64,000 nt of DNA from NCBI GenBank assembly GCA_021397845.1, contig CM038047.1:42015210-42079209 (forward strand). The letters are read 5' to 3'. Positions 12,240-22,699 of the stretch are shown piece after piece. The DNA is from Areca catechu (Eukaryota; Streptophyta; Magnoliopsida; Arecales; Arecaceae). A program made the position numbers and the translations under genes. Under the pieces are notes generated by a model. The model was not told the origin of the DNA and did not search any database. It was given only the letters and a program-made list of their open reading frames with translations. Position 1 is the stretch's first letter. Each line of letters opens with the position of its first letter.

Positions 12240-13365
12240 GTGGAAGGTTCCACTAACGAGGCCATCAAGCGCATGGCTGAAAAGCGCCTGGAGGAGCAAG
12301 AGCATAAGCTGGCGGAACTGTCCCGCCAGTTTGCAAACCTGCAAGGCTCCTCCCGTGAGCCAACAGGCCATGACGCTCATCCCCCCTTTTTTCGAGAAAT
12401 CCAAGAGGAGCCGATTCCGGGTCGGTTCTGTATGCCTCAGGTGGATCCCTACGATGGGACCACCGACCTCCTGACCACCTGGAGAGCTACAAGGCTCTCA
12501 TGAGAGTCCAGGGGGTGACCGACGTCCTTCTCTGCATCACCTTCCCAGTCACCCTTCAGAAGATCGCTCGAGTCTAGTTTACTCGCCTCAAGCCTGAAAG
12601 CATCAACTCTTTTGCACAACTGGAAAAGAGGTATGTGGCCCACTTCGATGCTTGTCGAAAGGTGCCACGAGAGGTAGACAGTCTTTTCTCCATCAGGCAA
12701 CAGGATCATGAGTCTTTGTGGGACTACGTAACCTAGTTCAAGGTTGTCGCACTGGAGATATACAACCTGGATGAGCCCGTCGCCATGCTGGCGCTGAAAA
12801 GAGGCTCGGGACCTCCCGCCTGACCTAATCCCTGGACAAGAAGCCGTCGAAGACGTACTCTGACCTCCTCCTCCGCGTCCACAAGTACATCCATGCCGAG
12901 GAGGCGGACCACACCAGGAGAGAGTTGGACAGGAAGTCGCTGAAGAAGCAGCCTACGGGAGAGGCATCTGGCACATGGAGGTCTGGATCGATTATGAACT
13001 CTCGACCAAGGTCGAAGCCGAAGAGCAGCCCCATCCCAAAAGAAAGATACACTTTTCTCCTCACCCCGAGGTCGAAAATCCTCATGGAGATTGAGGGCCA
13101 GTGCTACTTACACCACCCTCCCCTACTGAGGCCATCCAACGGTCGTGATAAGATAAAGTACTGCCAGTTTCATCGCGACCACGACCATGACACCGAGGAA
13201 TGCCGCCACCTGAAAAGAAAAATTAAAGATTTGATAAGAAGGGACTACCTCGAAAAGTTTGTGGGGGCCAAGACCCCGGCAGAACCTCAAGCGCTTGCAT
13301 CTTTTCCTCCTATCCCTCCAATCGACAACCGACCCACCGAGAAGTCTGTGGGTATGATATGCTAG
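12240..13365 (+). pseudogene. Degenerate gag
   Basis: Remnant of a plant Ty3/gypsy gag polyprotein (retrotransposon gag domain, capsid role). The start shows a coiled, charged stretch, then PFFREIQEEPIPGRF and VDPYDGTTD, which is the standard entry into the gag domain. The frame then shifts near 12470, where one base is missing before the expected DHL. The domain continues with in-frame stops (for example near 12577 and 12735) and shifts again before 12925. The C-terminal part has KYCQFHRDHDHDTEEC, the usual histidine/cysteine block upstream of the protease. It ends with a TAG at 13363. The coding frame from 12925 onward is shared with protease and RT. Confidence 0.8.
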
Positions 13366-13449
13366 GGAATAGAGCGCACTCCTATGAGAGCCCGGGAGGG
13401 GAAAAGGTCAGAGAGTGTACTCCCCTTTATGAGGAAGGAGGGATCTGAG

Positions 13450-13947
13450 AATGGAAATGTAAATAACGATGCCGTGGTTGTCGAAATGATGATTGCCAGA
13501 CATCCTGTAAAATGAATTATGGTCGATAGTGAAAGTTTGATTGATGTCCTTTTTTACGATACCTTCTCCAGGATAAATTTATCCTCTGCTCCACTGAAGC
13601 CAATACATACCCTCCTTATCGGTTTTACTGGAGACTCTATGAGGGTTGAAGAAGAGATCACTCTCCCTGTCACTGCCGGGCCACCACCTCGGCAAAGCAT
13701 AGTCATGATGACCTTCACGATTTTTAGACTTCCGTCGGCCTATAACGTGGTCCTCGGTCACCCCGAGCTCAATCTGCTCGATGCAGTCATTTCCACAAAG
13801 TGGCTGCTAGTGAAGTTTCCCACTCCTTATGGTGTAGGGGAGATGAGGGGGGCATCTCAGCCGATCCAACACTGTTTGCAAGCCGTCCTAGGGGCCAAAA
13901 GTGCCGAGGAGGATCCCAGCATCGATGACCTCAACCAAAGGGCGTAG
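13450..13947 (+). pseudogene. Degenerate aspartic protease of pol
   Basis: Retropepsin-like region in the same frame as the gag C-terminus. The active-site stretch reads VDSESLIDVLF where the family normally has a D-[TSN]-G triad followed by S-x-DVLF, so the catalytic glycine is a glutamate here. The flap and second strand are recognisable (YNVVLGHPELNLLDAVIST, the usual ILGRPxLNxLxAVxST block). A TGA precedes the active site (near 13512) and a TAG ends the frame at 13945. It is not expected to be active. Confidence 0.75.
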
Positions 13948-13977
13948 GATGCTAGGGGCGGTCCAGTTAAGCGTCTG

Positions 13978-15007
13978 TTGACATATCCCCTCGGTGCAGA
14001 CCCGTCGAAGACGGTGCAGATTGGGGCCCAGTTGCAAGAAGAAGAGCGGGCCCGCCTATTGAATTTTTTTCGGGCAAATGCGGATGTATTCGCCTGGACT
14101 ACGGCAGACATGCCGGGGATCCCCCCCGACATTATTACTCACAGGTTGAACATCGACCCGAAGTGCCGCCCGGTCTGATAGAAGAAGAGATGCTTTGCCC
14201 TGAAGAGGCAACGGGCAGTCAACGAGGAGGTGGAGAAGCTCCTCGCGGTCGATTTTGTTCGCGAAGTGCAATATCCTAGCTGCCTGGCGAACGTGGTCAT
14301 GGTCAGGAAAAATAACAAAAAATAGAGGATCTGTGTAGATTACACCGACCTCAACCGAGCTTGCCCGAAGGATAGTTTCTCCCTTCCGAAGATCAACCAA
14401 CTAGTTGACGCCACCTCAGGGCATTGCTTGCTCTCTTTTATGAATACATTCTCCGGGTGCAATCAAATTTGGATGCACCCAGAGGATGAGGAGCACACTG
14501 CCTTCATCATGGATTAGGGAACGTACTATTACCGGATGATGCCATTCGGCCTGAAGAACGCTGGTGCCACATACCAACGGCTGGTCAGCAAAGTCTTCAA
14601 GAACCAAATCGGTTGCAACATGCAAGTTTACATGGATGACATGCTCATCATGTGCAAGCCGAGGTTGGACCACATCGCGAACTTGGTGGAGGCCTTCCAG
14701 AACCTTCGCCTACATCAGATGAAGCTGAACCGGTGAAGCGCGCTTTCGACATGGCAGCTGGAAAGTTTTTGTGTTTTATAGTCACCCGGAGAGGGATCGA
14801 AGCCAACCCTGAAAAGGTCTAAGCGATTGTCGACAAGGAGCATCCCATCTCGAAGAAGCAAGTCCAATGCCTCATGGGCCGGATTGTAGCTCTGAGTCGG
14901 TTCATCTCATGGTCTGTTGATCGCTGCTTACCTTTCTTCAAGGCACTGTGCAAGGTGCATGACTTCACTGGACAAAGGAGTGTCAGAAAGTCGAGGCCCT
15001 TCCCCAT
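13978..15007 (+). pseudogene. Degenerate reverse transcriptase
   Basis: Ty3/gypsy reverse transcriptase remnant. Seen in order: ADVFAWTTADMPGI, KLNIDP-like approach, FVREVQYPSCLANVVMV, CVDYTDLNRACPKDSF, MPFGLKNAGATYQRLV and the catalytic YMDD at 14629-14640. The connection part (GRIVALSRFISWS, CLPFFKAL) follows. Stops interrupt the frame at about 14176, 14323, 14516 and 14734. The domain ends at WTKECQK near 14990, where RNase H should start, and there it joins the integrase tail directly. The arrangement shows an internal deletion rather than simple decay. Confidence 0.85.
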
Positions 15008-15091
15008 GGAGCCTACTATCTTGCCGAACTTGATGGCACCCGATTTCCACGAACTTGGAATGCCAACAACTTGAGAATGTACTACCAATGA
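15008..15091 (+). pseudogene. Integrase C-terminal tail fused to RT remnant
   Basis: Reads GAYYLAELDGTRFPRTWNAN followed by LRMYYQ and a TGA at 15089. This is the usual last segment of plant gypsy integrases (G-A-Y-x-L-x-x-L-D-G ... P-x-x-W-N-A-x-x-L-x-x-Y-Y). It is in the same frame as the preceding WTKECQK stretch, so the deletion joined RT to the end of integrase. The HHCC zinc finger, the catalytic DDE domain and RNase H are absent. Confidence 0.75.
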
Positions 15092-15195
15092 TGTAAGGCT
15101 TCCTCTCATTAATAAAAGAACTCTTTTCAGTGCAAAATTATCTTTGCCTTGCAGGAATATTACTGCCCGACCCCAGGTCTGGCGATCAAAGTCGA

Positions 15196-15508
15196 GAAAC
15201 TGCAAAAGCCCCGCACCTCGAAGCCGGGAAACTCCAGAAGTCCCACACTTTGAAGCCAGGAAACTCTAGAAGCCCCGCACCTCAAAGTCGGGAAACTCCA
15301 AAAGCCCCGCACCTCGAAGTCGGGAAACTCTAGAAGCCCCTCACCTTGAAACCGGGAAACTCCAAAAGCCCCGCACCTCAAAGCCGGGAAACTCCAAAAG
15401 CCTGGCACCTCGAAGTCGGAAAACTCCAGAAGCCCCGCACCTCGAAGCCAGGAAACTCCAGAAGCCCCGTACCTCGAAGCCAGGAAACTCTAGAAGCCCT
15501 GCACTCAA
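15196..15508. repeat. 32-bp tandem repeat, about 10 copies
   Basis: Unit GAAACTCCAAAAGCCCCGCA then CCTCGAAGCCGG, 32 bp, nearly ten units with scattered substitutions. It lies between the end of pol and the antisense ORF of the gypsy element. The 32-bp period is not a multiple of three, which argues against a coding role. Confidence 0.9.
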
Positions 15509-16096
15509 TCTGCTCAAGTCCTGGTTCGGCGGAGACATCTTCAGGACTTCTCAAGCTCAGCTCCCCAGCTCAATGGTGTCTCGGGCACCCGGAGATGGTC
15601 TCTTTCTGGGCCATTCAGGCCTCCTCGAGCCATTCACCGACTCCTGACTTGGCCAGAAAGAACCCAGAATATACAACCAGCTCTAAAAAAGCACACGAAG
15701 TCCTGCAATCGGGCTTCAGGTATAGTGAAGGTAACGTGTGAAGTCCCTAACTTCTCTTCATGGCTGCCTACTGCACCCGGAACTCTGCCAAGAAGGACCA
15801 AAAGCCTGGTATCTTGAGATAAAACACCACAGCAGGAATATGCGCATGGGCAATTGCAAAAGAGAAACCGAGAAAACTAAAAGAATGGGAATGCAAAGTC
15901 CGATGAAAAGAAATGAAGTTTCATTGAAACTAGATTGAAGAACTACATCATCAGAGGACCCTCGACAGGCCGAGCGATCTTGAAACAAAAGGAAAATACA
16001 AGGAGCCAAAAAGTAAACTAAAGGAGGTCCTTATCCTAAAGACTATTGCTCTGCCGGCTCCTTCCCGGGATGATGGTGGAACGCGCCAACATCTTC

Positions 16097-18281
16097 TCAA
16101 ACCTCTACCAAAGGGGTTGCTTCCACGTCGACCACAGGCTCTGCCTCCTCCGCTTCGATCGCGGCCTCCTCTGAACCCTCGCTTGGAGCTTCTGGAAGAG
16201 CAAGCTCATCCAACTTAAGCTTCGAGAGGAGTTGGGCCACCCAAGACTGGCAGAACCCATAGGTTTTGATGAATGAGCCCATGATCACCTTCCAAACTTC
16301 ATCAGCATATTCTATCGAGGCCTTGAACTTGGGCACCGCCTTGACGGTCTCCTTCTTGGTAGCCTCCATCAAGGCCACCGCCCCAGCGGCCTTCTCCTCA
16401 GCCATCGACGCCCGTGCCTGCACCGCCTCCAGCTGGGCTCGGAGGGTCTAAGACCGCTCCTCCGCTCGGGCCGCCTCGGCTTTGAGCCCCTCCACTCGAC
16501 GACTGGCTCGTTCCTTTTCTCGGGCCAAGGATGCTTCGAGGTCCTTGATCCACCTCTCGATGTCGGCCACCTCAACCTGGAGGACCTTGTTCTTCTCTTC
16601 TGCGGCCTGGGCCCTATAGGTCTTCTCCTTGGCCTAGACCGCCTGCCCCATGAGCACCTGCTCCTTCAAATCCTCCCTCTTGATCCACTGGGCACAATAG
16701 TCACAGATGAGGAGAAGGTCCATCCTGACCTGCACCAATGAAGATATCGATCATGGCAATTCAAAAAAAAATTATTACGATGAAGAGGTGGGAAAAAGTG
16801 CCAAGGATGGCATTCGACAGCGACCTGCCTCCCCTTTCATGCCAGTCACATGACTGGACTGCGAAGTCCATCATGCGCTCGGCCATTGCCCGATCCTATA
16901 TGATCGAGGAGTTTGGCGTCACCTTAATTGACGCCCTTCGGACGACGATCCTTGATGGAGCTGGGGCCGTCACCGCGTCCAGGGGGAGTCGCTGAAGGAG
17001 TCTCAGCCGGTCGGGTGGAGCTTGCTGCCATGATTGACGGTGCCATCTGTGGCCGCTCCCTCGCCTCCTCTTTCCCTGCATCCACCTCAATGACTTATGA
17101 GGGGTAGACCGCGATGGCAGCGATGGGCCGGGTTCGTGTGCTGGTGCTAGATTCCCGAGCCGAGGGCCGAGCTTACTGTCTTGAAGAATCATGGGCCGGT
17201 TCTGCCGCCCTCCCCTCTGGGTCAGAGATCGCAGCAGGCCCATGTCCTCTGCAGGGCTCGGTTCGAGCCCTCTTCGATAAGGTCTCCCTGGGCCCTGCCG
17301 ACATGATCCTCTTCTGAGTAGACTCTAGGAGCTGTTCCATGAAAAACTTCATGCCTGTAGGAAGAAAGAAACAAAGGTCAGCCTTGGACCAAAAAAGACC
17401 CGCAAAAGGAGAAGAAGAGTTGTTCCGAACTCACCCAACTCCCTGATTGGGCTAATTCCGGCTTCGAATAGGTTCTGCTATAATAGCAGAACCTCAAGGA
17501 AGGAGATCTGGTCAGAAATAAGCTGGTCATATACTTCCCGATCAATAGCCTCGACCTGGAGTTCTAATTCGAAGTCCGATTCAGATCACTCCTAACCCAG
17601 TCAACTCCTTCAATAGAAGCAAAAAAATATTTGCTCTTCCATCCTTTGATGGAAGAGGGGAGTTCAAACTTTATGCCCTTCGGACGAGGTGACACAAACC
17701 ACCACCCGTCCTCGGTCGGGTGGCGCTTCTAGGTGAAGAAGACCCTGAACAAGGAGAAACGGGCAACGATCTCGTGGAAACGACAGAAGACAATGAAACA
17801 GTTGATGGCCCTAACTGCATTCGAGGCCAACTGTGTAGGGACAAGATGATAATGGCTAAGTATAGAAGGTAGAAAGGATGAAAAGGTAGGCGAAGGCCCC
17901 CTACAAAAAATTCCTCGTAGAGGACGATCCAACTTAGGCCACTGGAGGTGACTCGTTTTCCTAGTCCCGAGATTGAGAGCCGGATGGAGTCTGGAATCTC
18001 ATAAGTATCCCAGATCATAGAGAGGTCCTCTCCGGTCATCATCAGAGCAACGCCGGAGGGCCTGGTCGGACAGGAAGGTATGGAAGGGACCGCAGGAGCA
18101 GAAGGAACGGGAAGTGGAGCCCTAGGTTCTCCTATGACTATGCCGGTTGGAGACGAGGACTCCTACGGATGCAGAGAGGAACCTCCTCCTCCTCCTCATT
18201 GGAGGACAGAGTCCTTGGTTGATAGGGCCCTACCTTAGTAGGGTTGCTAGAGGGACGATGGTTCCGACCTGAAGGAGCCAT
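16097..18281 (-). pseudogene. Antisense ORF of Tat-type element
   Basis: Minus-strand reading region of about 2.2 kb between pol and the 3' LTR, opposite to gag-pol. It opens MAPSGRNHRPSS at 18281 and then has an acidic patch (NEEEEEVPL). A conserved-looking stretch at 18042-17671 contains SGLSWIVLYEEFFVGGLRLP and HPFYLLYLAI. After that come a Ser/Pro-rich middle, a long E/K/A/R-rich coiled coil (about 16700-16330) and an acidic tail ending VVDVEATPLVEV at 16097. Several stops and frame changes interrupt it. Tat/Grande-type gypsy elements are known to carry an antisense gene here. Its function is not established, and the degraded state suggests it is not made. Confidence 0.65.
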
Positions 18282-18783
18282 CTAAGATAGAATGACAAAG
18301 AAAAGCCAGGAAGGATAGAGTCTAAGAAAGTTCTAAAGGAGGACTTGACCTAGCTAGAGAAGAAGAAGAAGACAAAAGGGAACTGACCTGAATGCCTTGG
18401 GGGCAAAGTATAGTCAGGGGGAAGGAAGAGACTCTAGTCCATCGACGAGCATGAAGAATTCGAAAGAGATGATTTGAGGAAAGTTTCCTCTCTTTTCAAA
18501 ATGGCCCGACAGCAACCATGCATCCTTTCGGTACCTCCTCCATTGGATAGGCGTGTCGACATCAGCCGAAAATGATGCTTTGGTTCATTGAAAACTGTCT
18601 CGGGTCATGCAATGGTCATTATGTTTTCTCGGACTCGCTAATATGGCATCCCCACATTGCCCTCAAGGCCCGATTCGCAAGGTGGCGATGATCGTGGCAT
18701 TAATGGTACCGGATTTTTGCCTTTCCATGTCAGCTTCGCATTTACTCCCTTCGCCCCGAACGCGACGCTCCGTCAGGACTTGA

Positions 18784-18797
18784 AAGTGGGGGGCAAA
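18784..18797 (+). other. Polypurine tract
   Basis: AAGTGGGGGGCAAA immediately upstream of the 3' LTR, the expected plus-strand primer site. Its position confirms the orientation of the element. Confidence 0.75.
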
Positions 18798-20231
18798 TAA
18801 TATGGCAGGATCGCTGATGTGGAATCTCCCTTAGATCCAGTTGGCGACCACGCTGGCAGATGTTGCCACGTTGGCCCCTTTCTTCGAGCTCCTCTACCAG
18901 GTGGCTCCCTCGAGGTTGAGCCCGCCTTAGTCAAAGTTGAGCTCCTTCTCTTCAAGCTCCTCCGTCGGGCGGCTCTCCCGAGGTCGAGCCCACCTTGGCC
19001 GAAGTCGAGCTCCCTCTCCTCGAGGTCCTCCGCCAGATGGCTCTCCCAAGGTCGAGCCCACCTCGGCTGAAGTCGAGCTCCTCCACCGGGTGGCTCCCCC
19101 AAGGTCGAGCCCAGTTCGACTGAAGTCAAGCTCCCTCTCCTCAAGCTCCTCCGCCGGGCAGCTCCCCCGAGGTTGAGCTCACCTTGGTCGAAGTTGAGCT
19201 CCCTCTCCTCGAGATCCTCCACCGGGCGGCTCCCCCAAGGTCGAGCCCAGCTCGGTCGAAGTCGAGCTCCCTCTTCTCGAGCTCCTCCGCCGAGTGGCTC
19301 CCCCGAGGTCAAGCCTGCCTCGACCAAAGTCGAGCTCCCTCTCCTTAAGTCGAGTGCCCTTTGGTGGAAATGTTTGCCAATTCGATACTGTCCCAATGGC
19401 CAAGGGTGACCGTGCCTCAAAAGCCCCCAGGGCGGAGAGAAGGTGGTGCCACTAAGGCCTACGAAGGGGGAGTGCACCAACCTATAGAGGGGCATCCCCC
19501 GAGAGCAATAGGATCTCTTCCGCTATTATTTACATCGATTAGGATAGAGTGCTCTAATCAAGACGCTGCATTCCCCAGCCGATCATTTGCACCATCCGGA
19601 AGAAGAAAGCCATACCAAGGAATTCAAACCTAGGAACGGCTACCCCCGGATCGAGGCTCTGCCAAATTTCTCCAAGTGTGGCAACCTTCCGGGAGGACAG
19701 AATCTATGACGTAACTCCCTACCAGGAAGGGAGGGGATGCCAGAGCACGACCTACGGGATGCTGCCAGTCATTGACCTTTGAGCATCCCCAGAAGGGGGA
19801 GAACCCAAGGTGGGTAACGGATAGAATTCGTGATCTAAAAAGGATGTTTTGAGGGCTCTCGAGGGAGGTAAGGAAAAAAAGCCAAAGGGGGAGCGAGCGA
19901 GTCAAGGCTCTTTGAGGCTACTGGAGAACTCGTTGGAAGAGTCTCAACAGACACAGCCACCACCACTCCAGTCCTCCTTCTCTGCTACAACTCCCACTTT
20001 TATCTTTACTTTAAAACTCCTCCGAACGTGGAGACCTCGCAGGGATCCACAGAGAAGGATCCGTTCTCTTAGATCATCCACTGACTTGACCGTCAGAGTA
20101 CCCCAACCGAGATCCCCGGTCCAGGTCTCCTCTCTTTTGCAGGTCCGGGTATACATGCTGGATTCCTGATAACGAGGCCGACATCCGGAGCCACGCCAAA
20201 GCTGCAGGCTACGGCAATGTAGGTGGCAACA
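18798..20231 (+). repeat. 3' LTR
   Basis: Starts TAATATGGCAGGATCGC (the usual TG is mutated to TA) and ends GGTGGCAACA. It aligns with 10410-11682 and carries about seven 68-bp units against four in the 5' LTR. It is followed directly by the target-site copy ATTCG. Confidence 0.9.
18883..19345. repeat. 68-bp tandem repeat, about 7 copies (3' LTR)
   Basis: Same unit as in the 5' LTR. One copy near 19075-19095 is shortened by loss of the piece between two GAGCTCC motifs, the kind of change expected from slippage or unequal exchange. Confidence 0.85.
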
Positions 20232-20740
20232 ATTCGATTTTGAATTTCTCTATATTATATTTTGATTTTATTTAAGATTTATAAAGTTATTTAATAATTT
20301 TATTATTTAAATTATATAATTATACTTAGATTTAATATTATTACTTAAATTTAAATTAATAATAAATTACTATAAAAATGTTTAATTCAATAAAATTATT
20401 TCAAGTTCTTTTTACAATCTATCGATATAATATTTATCATAAATATGAAATAAAAAAGATAATTTTTTATTATATTTTATGATTTTATTTTTTTATTAAT
20501 TAAGATCATCGAATAAAATATCAAGATGAGCTAATTTAAAAATTTTGGTTTGGTTTTGAACTGAAATCTAATTTTAAGGAGAAAAATTAAGTTAAATATG
20601 AAAATAATTAATAATTTGGTTTGATTTTTGGTTAATCTAATTATTTGCAAACCCTAAGGTAAAATTTTTGTGCATCGTTAGAATTTTTTTAACCAATATA
20701 TCATGCTTTTATACTTTATATAGAAGTTAAAAGATTATTA
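20232..20740. other. AT-rich sequence between two retroelements
   Basis: Very AT-rich, with no coding signal. It is the right half of the locus into which the 9.8-kb gypsy element inserted; the left half is just before 10410. It ends in TATTA, the target copy of the next solo LTR. Confidence 0.6.
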
Positions 20741-22299
20741 TGATGCGGGATGACTCTAAGATTGCTAAACATGCAGGAAAAATAGTAAAATAATTTTTGT
20801 ATGATTTTTATAATTTAATCTGTAAGCTAAATTTCTAAATAAAAATAAGAACTAGCAAGAAGAAGAGCAATGCATAGAATCATCATATCGCAGGCAAACT
20901 CATGCAAAATAATAAATTCCAAGACCCAAGAATTGAGAAACTCCCGAATTAGGGTAGCTTATGTTCATCAAATCAGAAATTAAAAGAAGGGAATGATGTT
21001 ACCAATCAGTGATTTGAATGACTTCCGATGAAGAGATCACACAACACTCTGATTGGAATTTGGATGATAAAGTTTGGTTCTCTTGATTAGATGGCTAATT
21101 TGGATGGTTCCGGATGCAAGGAAAGCCTCCCCTGGGGAGGTGAAACACCTCGGGGATCCTGCAAAACATCAAGGGTCAATCAAAACAGCATGTAAGAAAA
21201 GAAAAGGAAACTAAGTTTAGAAGGAATCAGGTTAGGGATTAGAAGCTAGGCTGTGTGAAGCTTGTTGAAGATCTCCTCGGTGGCCTAGGGCACTCCTTCT
21301 TGGATGTGTGAAGGCTTGGATGGCAGTGAGATAGGGCGTGGAAGGATGCTAGGGCAGCAAGGAAACACAAACACAAACCAAAGAACCAAAAAAACAAAGT
21401 AACACAAGCTCGCAAGCTCAAAATAAATTCACCAAGGTTTTGATATCATGAATAAAAGTTGATTACAAGAGGGGGAGGGGTAGGGTATTTATAGAGTTCC
21501 CGTGCCCTCTAACTAGGATTACACACTTGGGTTACAAGTCATCTCCTAACTAGGTTAGAAAAATAAATCTTAAAACAATTAGGAACATAAGTCCCAACTA
21601 GGTTAGGATTTGACCTAGTACTCTCCTTCTCCCTTCATGCTTTGACTATTCCACTCAAGGAGACCCCTTGGACTTGGTCAACATCTCAAGGATGCCTAGG
21701 ATGGCGTGTTGGGCCTCTAGGAGCAGTAAGGGGCCAGCCCAAAGGGGCTTGGGTGCATGGGTTTGGGCTCTGGAAGCTGGGGTGGCCTAGTAGCCTGGTA
21801 GCAGGAATATTCCATGGAATCTTGCTTCTTTAGAGCTTGGGCTTGGCACCTGGGCTTGATTTCCTTGGGCTGGGATGCAGGTGAACCTCTGGAATCATGG
21901 ATGCCTTGGTTTAGGAATATGCTCTGGTATCTGGAGAGGAATCTGGGCATCTGAAGGACATCTAGAAAGAATCAGGGTTTCTGGAAGCATCTTGGATCCT
22001 GGGTTGTCACACAATATCCAATGGATTGATGTAGCAGCCTCTGACTCCTGGATGTAGCCTGGTGGAACTCCAAAATAGGGTGACCTCCTCTCTTGTATAA
22101 AAATTGGGCTCATACTAGACTCATAATTGATGTACATGATTCAAAATGCTACTAGGTTGAGGGTTGAGACAAATCAACTAACCTCAACTTATTACAGGAC
22201 TTAATCTTAATTGATTACAAAATTTTCAAAACTTTGATACATGACTAATTAAACCATATAGGATCCAGGAATCTATGTCTGATCCCGGTATTCCCACCA
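20741..22299 (-). mobile_element. Solo LTR, 1559 bp, with 5-bp TSD
   Basis: Begins TGATGCGGGA and ends TTCCCACCA, so it has TG...CA on both strands, and it is flanked by identical TATTA copies (20736-20740 and 22300-22304). A TATA-like CTATAAATACC occurs on the minus strand near 21490, so I orient it to minus. No internal retroelement coding region or second LTR is present. I interpret it as an LTR left by LTR-LTR recombination. The superfamily is unknown. Confidence 0.7.
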
Positions 22300-22559
22300 T
22301 ATTATATATCAAATAACCATCAAAATTACTGGTAGGTAGCAAAATATTTAGGTATTATAAATTAAACATAATATGATCATAGGCAAACCTCTAAATTATC
22401 TCTAATTTTTTTTTTTTTTTCCTGACCAGAACTGCCTGGAGTAAAGAGGAAGTTGACTGGAAATATCCAGGCGTCCTAATCATCCATTAGCGTGGAGATT
22501 GACATCGTCCGTGCCAGAACGCAGATCCTTTCCGAGTTCGTCACTTCAGTTTTTTTTAA

Positions 22560-22690
22560 TAAAAAAAGAGGGGTTAAATCCCGGTAGCTATTTTTACTGG
22601 ATCTCAATCTCACCCGATTATATTTGATTCGGACAATACCTTTTTTTTATGTATCTTTTTCATCACCAATAAATACGAAAATCATATCTC
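22560..22690 (+). repeat. Single copy of the ~125-bp dispersed repeat
   Basis: Contains GGTAGCTATTTTTACTGGAT, ATTATATTTGATTCGGAC and CATCACCAATAAATACG in the same order as units at 60500-61290. A T-rich run precedes it. No target duplication was identified. Confidence 0.55.
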
Positions 22691-22699
22691 GAGTCCATT

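Larger units (their letters stand above)
10410..20231 (+). mobile_element. Tat-lineage Ty3/gypsy element, internally deleted
   Basis: A 9.8-kb element bounded by 5-bp target copies ATTTG (10405-10409) and ATTCG (20232-20236). Order: 5' LTR, PBS, gag, protease, RT, last codons of integrase, 32-bp tandem array, antisense ORF, PPT, 3' LTR. The RT carries YMDD and the gag carries the YDGTT-type block of plant gypsy elements. An antisense gene between pol and the 3' LTR is known from Grande/Tat-type elements. RNase H and nearly all of integrase are missing, and every coding region has stops or frameshifts, so it cannot move on its own. By eye the LTRs differ at roughly one base in eight to ten, which points to an old insertion. 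Confidence 0.9.

Noticed and set aside
15196..15508. CRISPR-like array
   Set aside because: The 32-bp units are contiguous without unique spacers and sit inside a plant retroelement, so this is a minisatellite.
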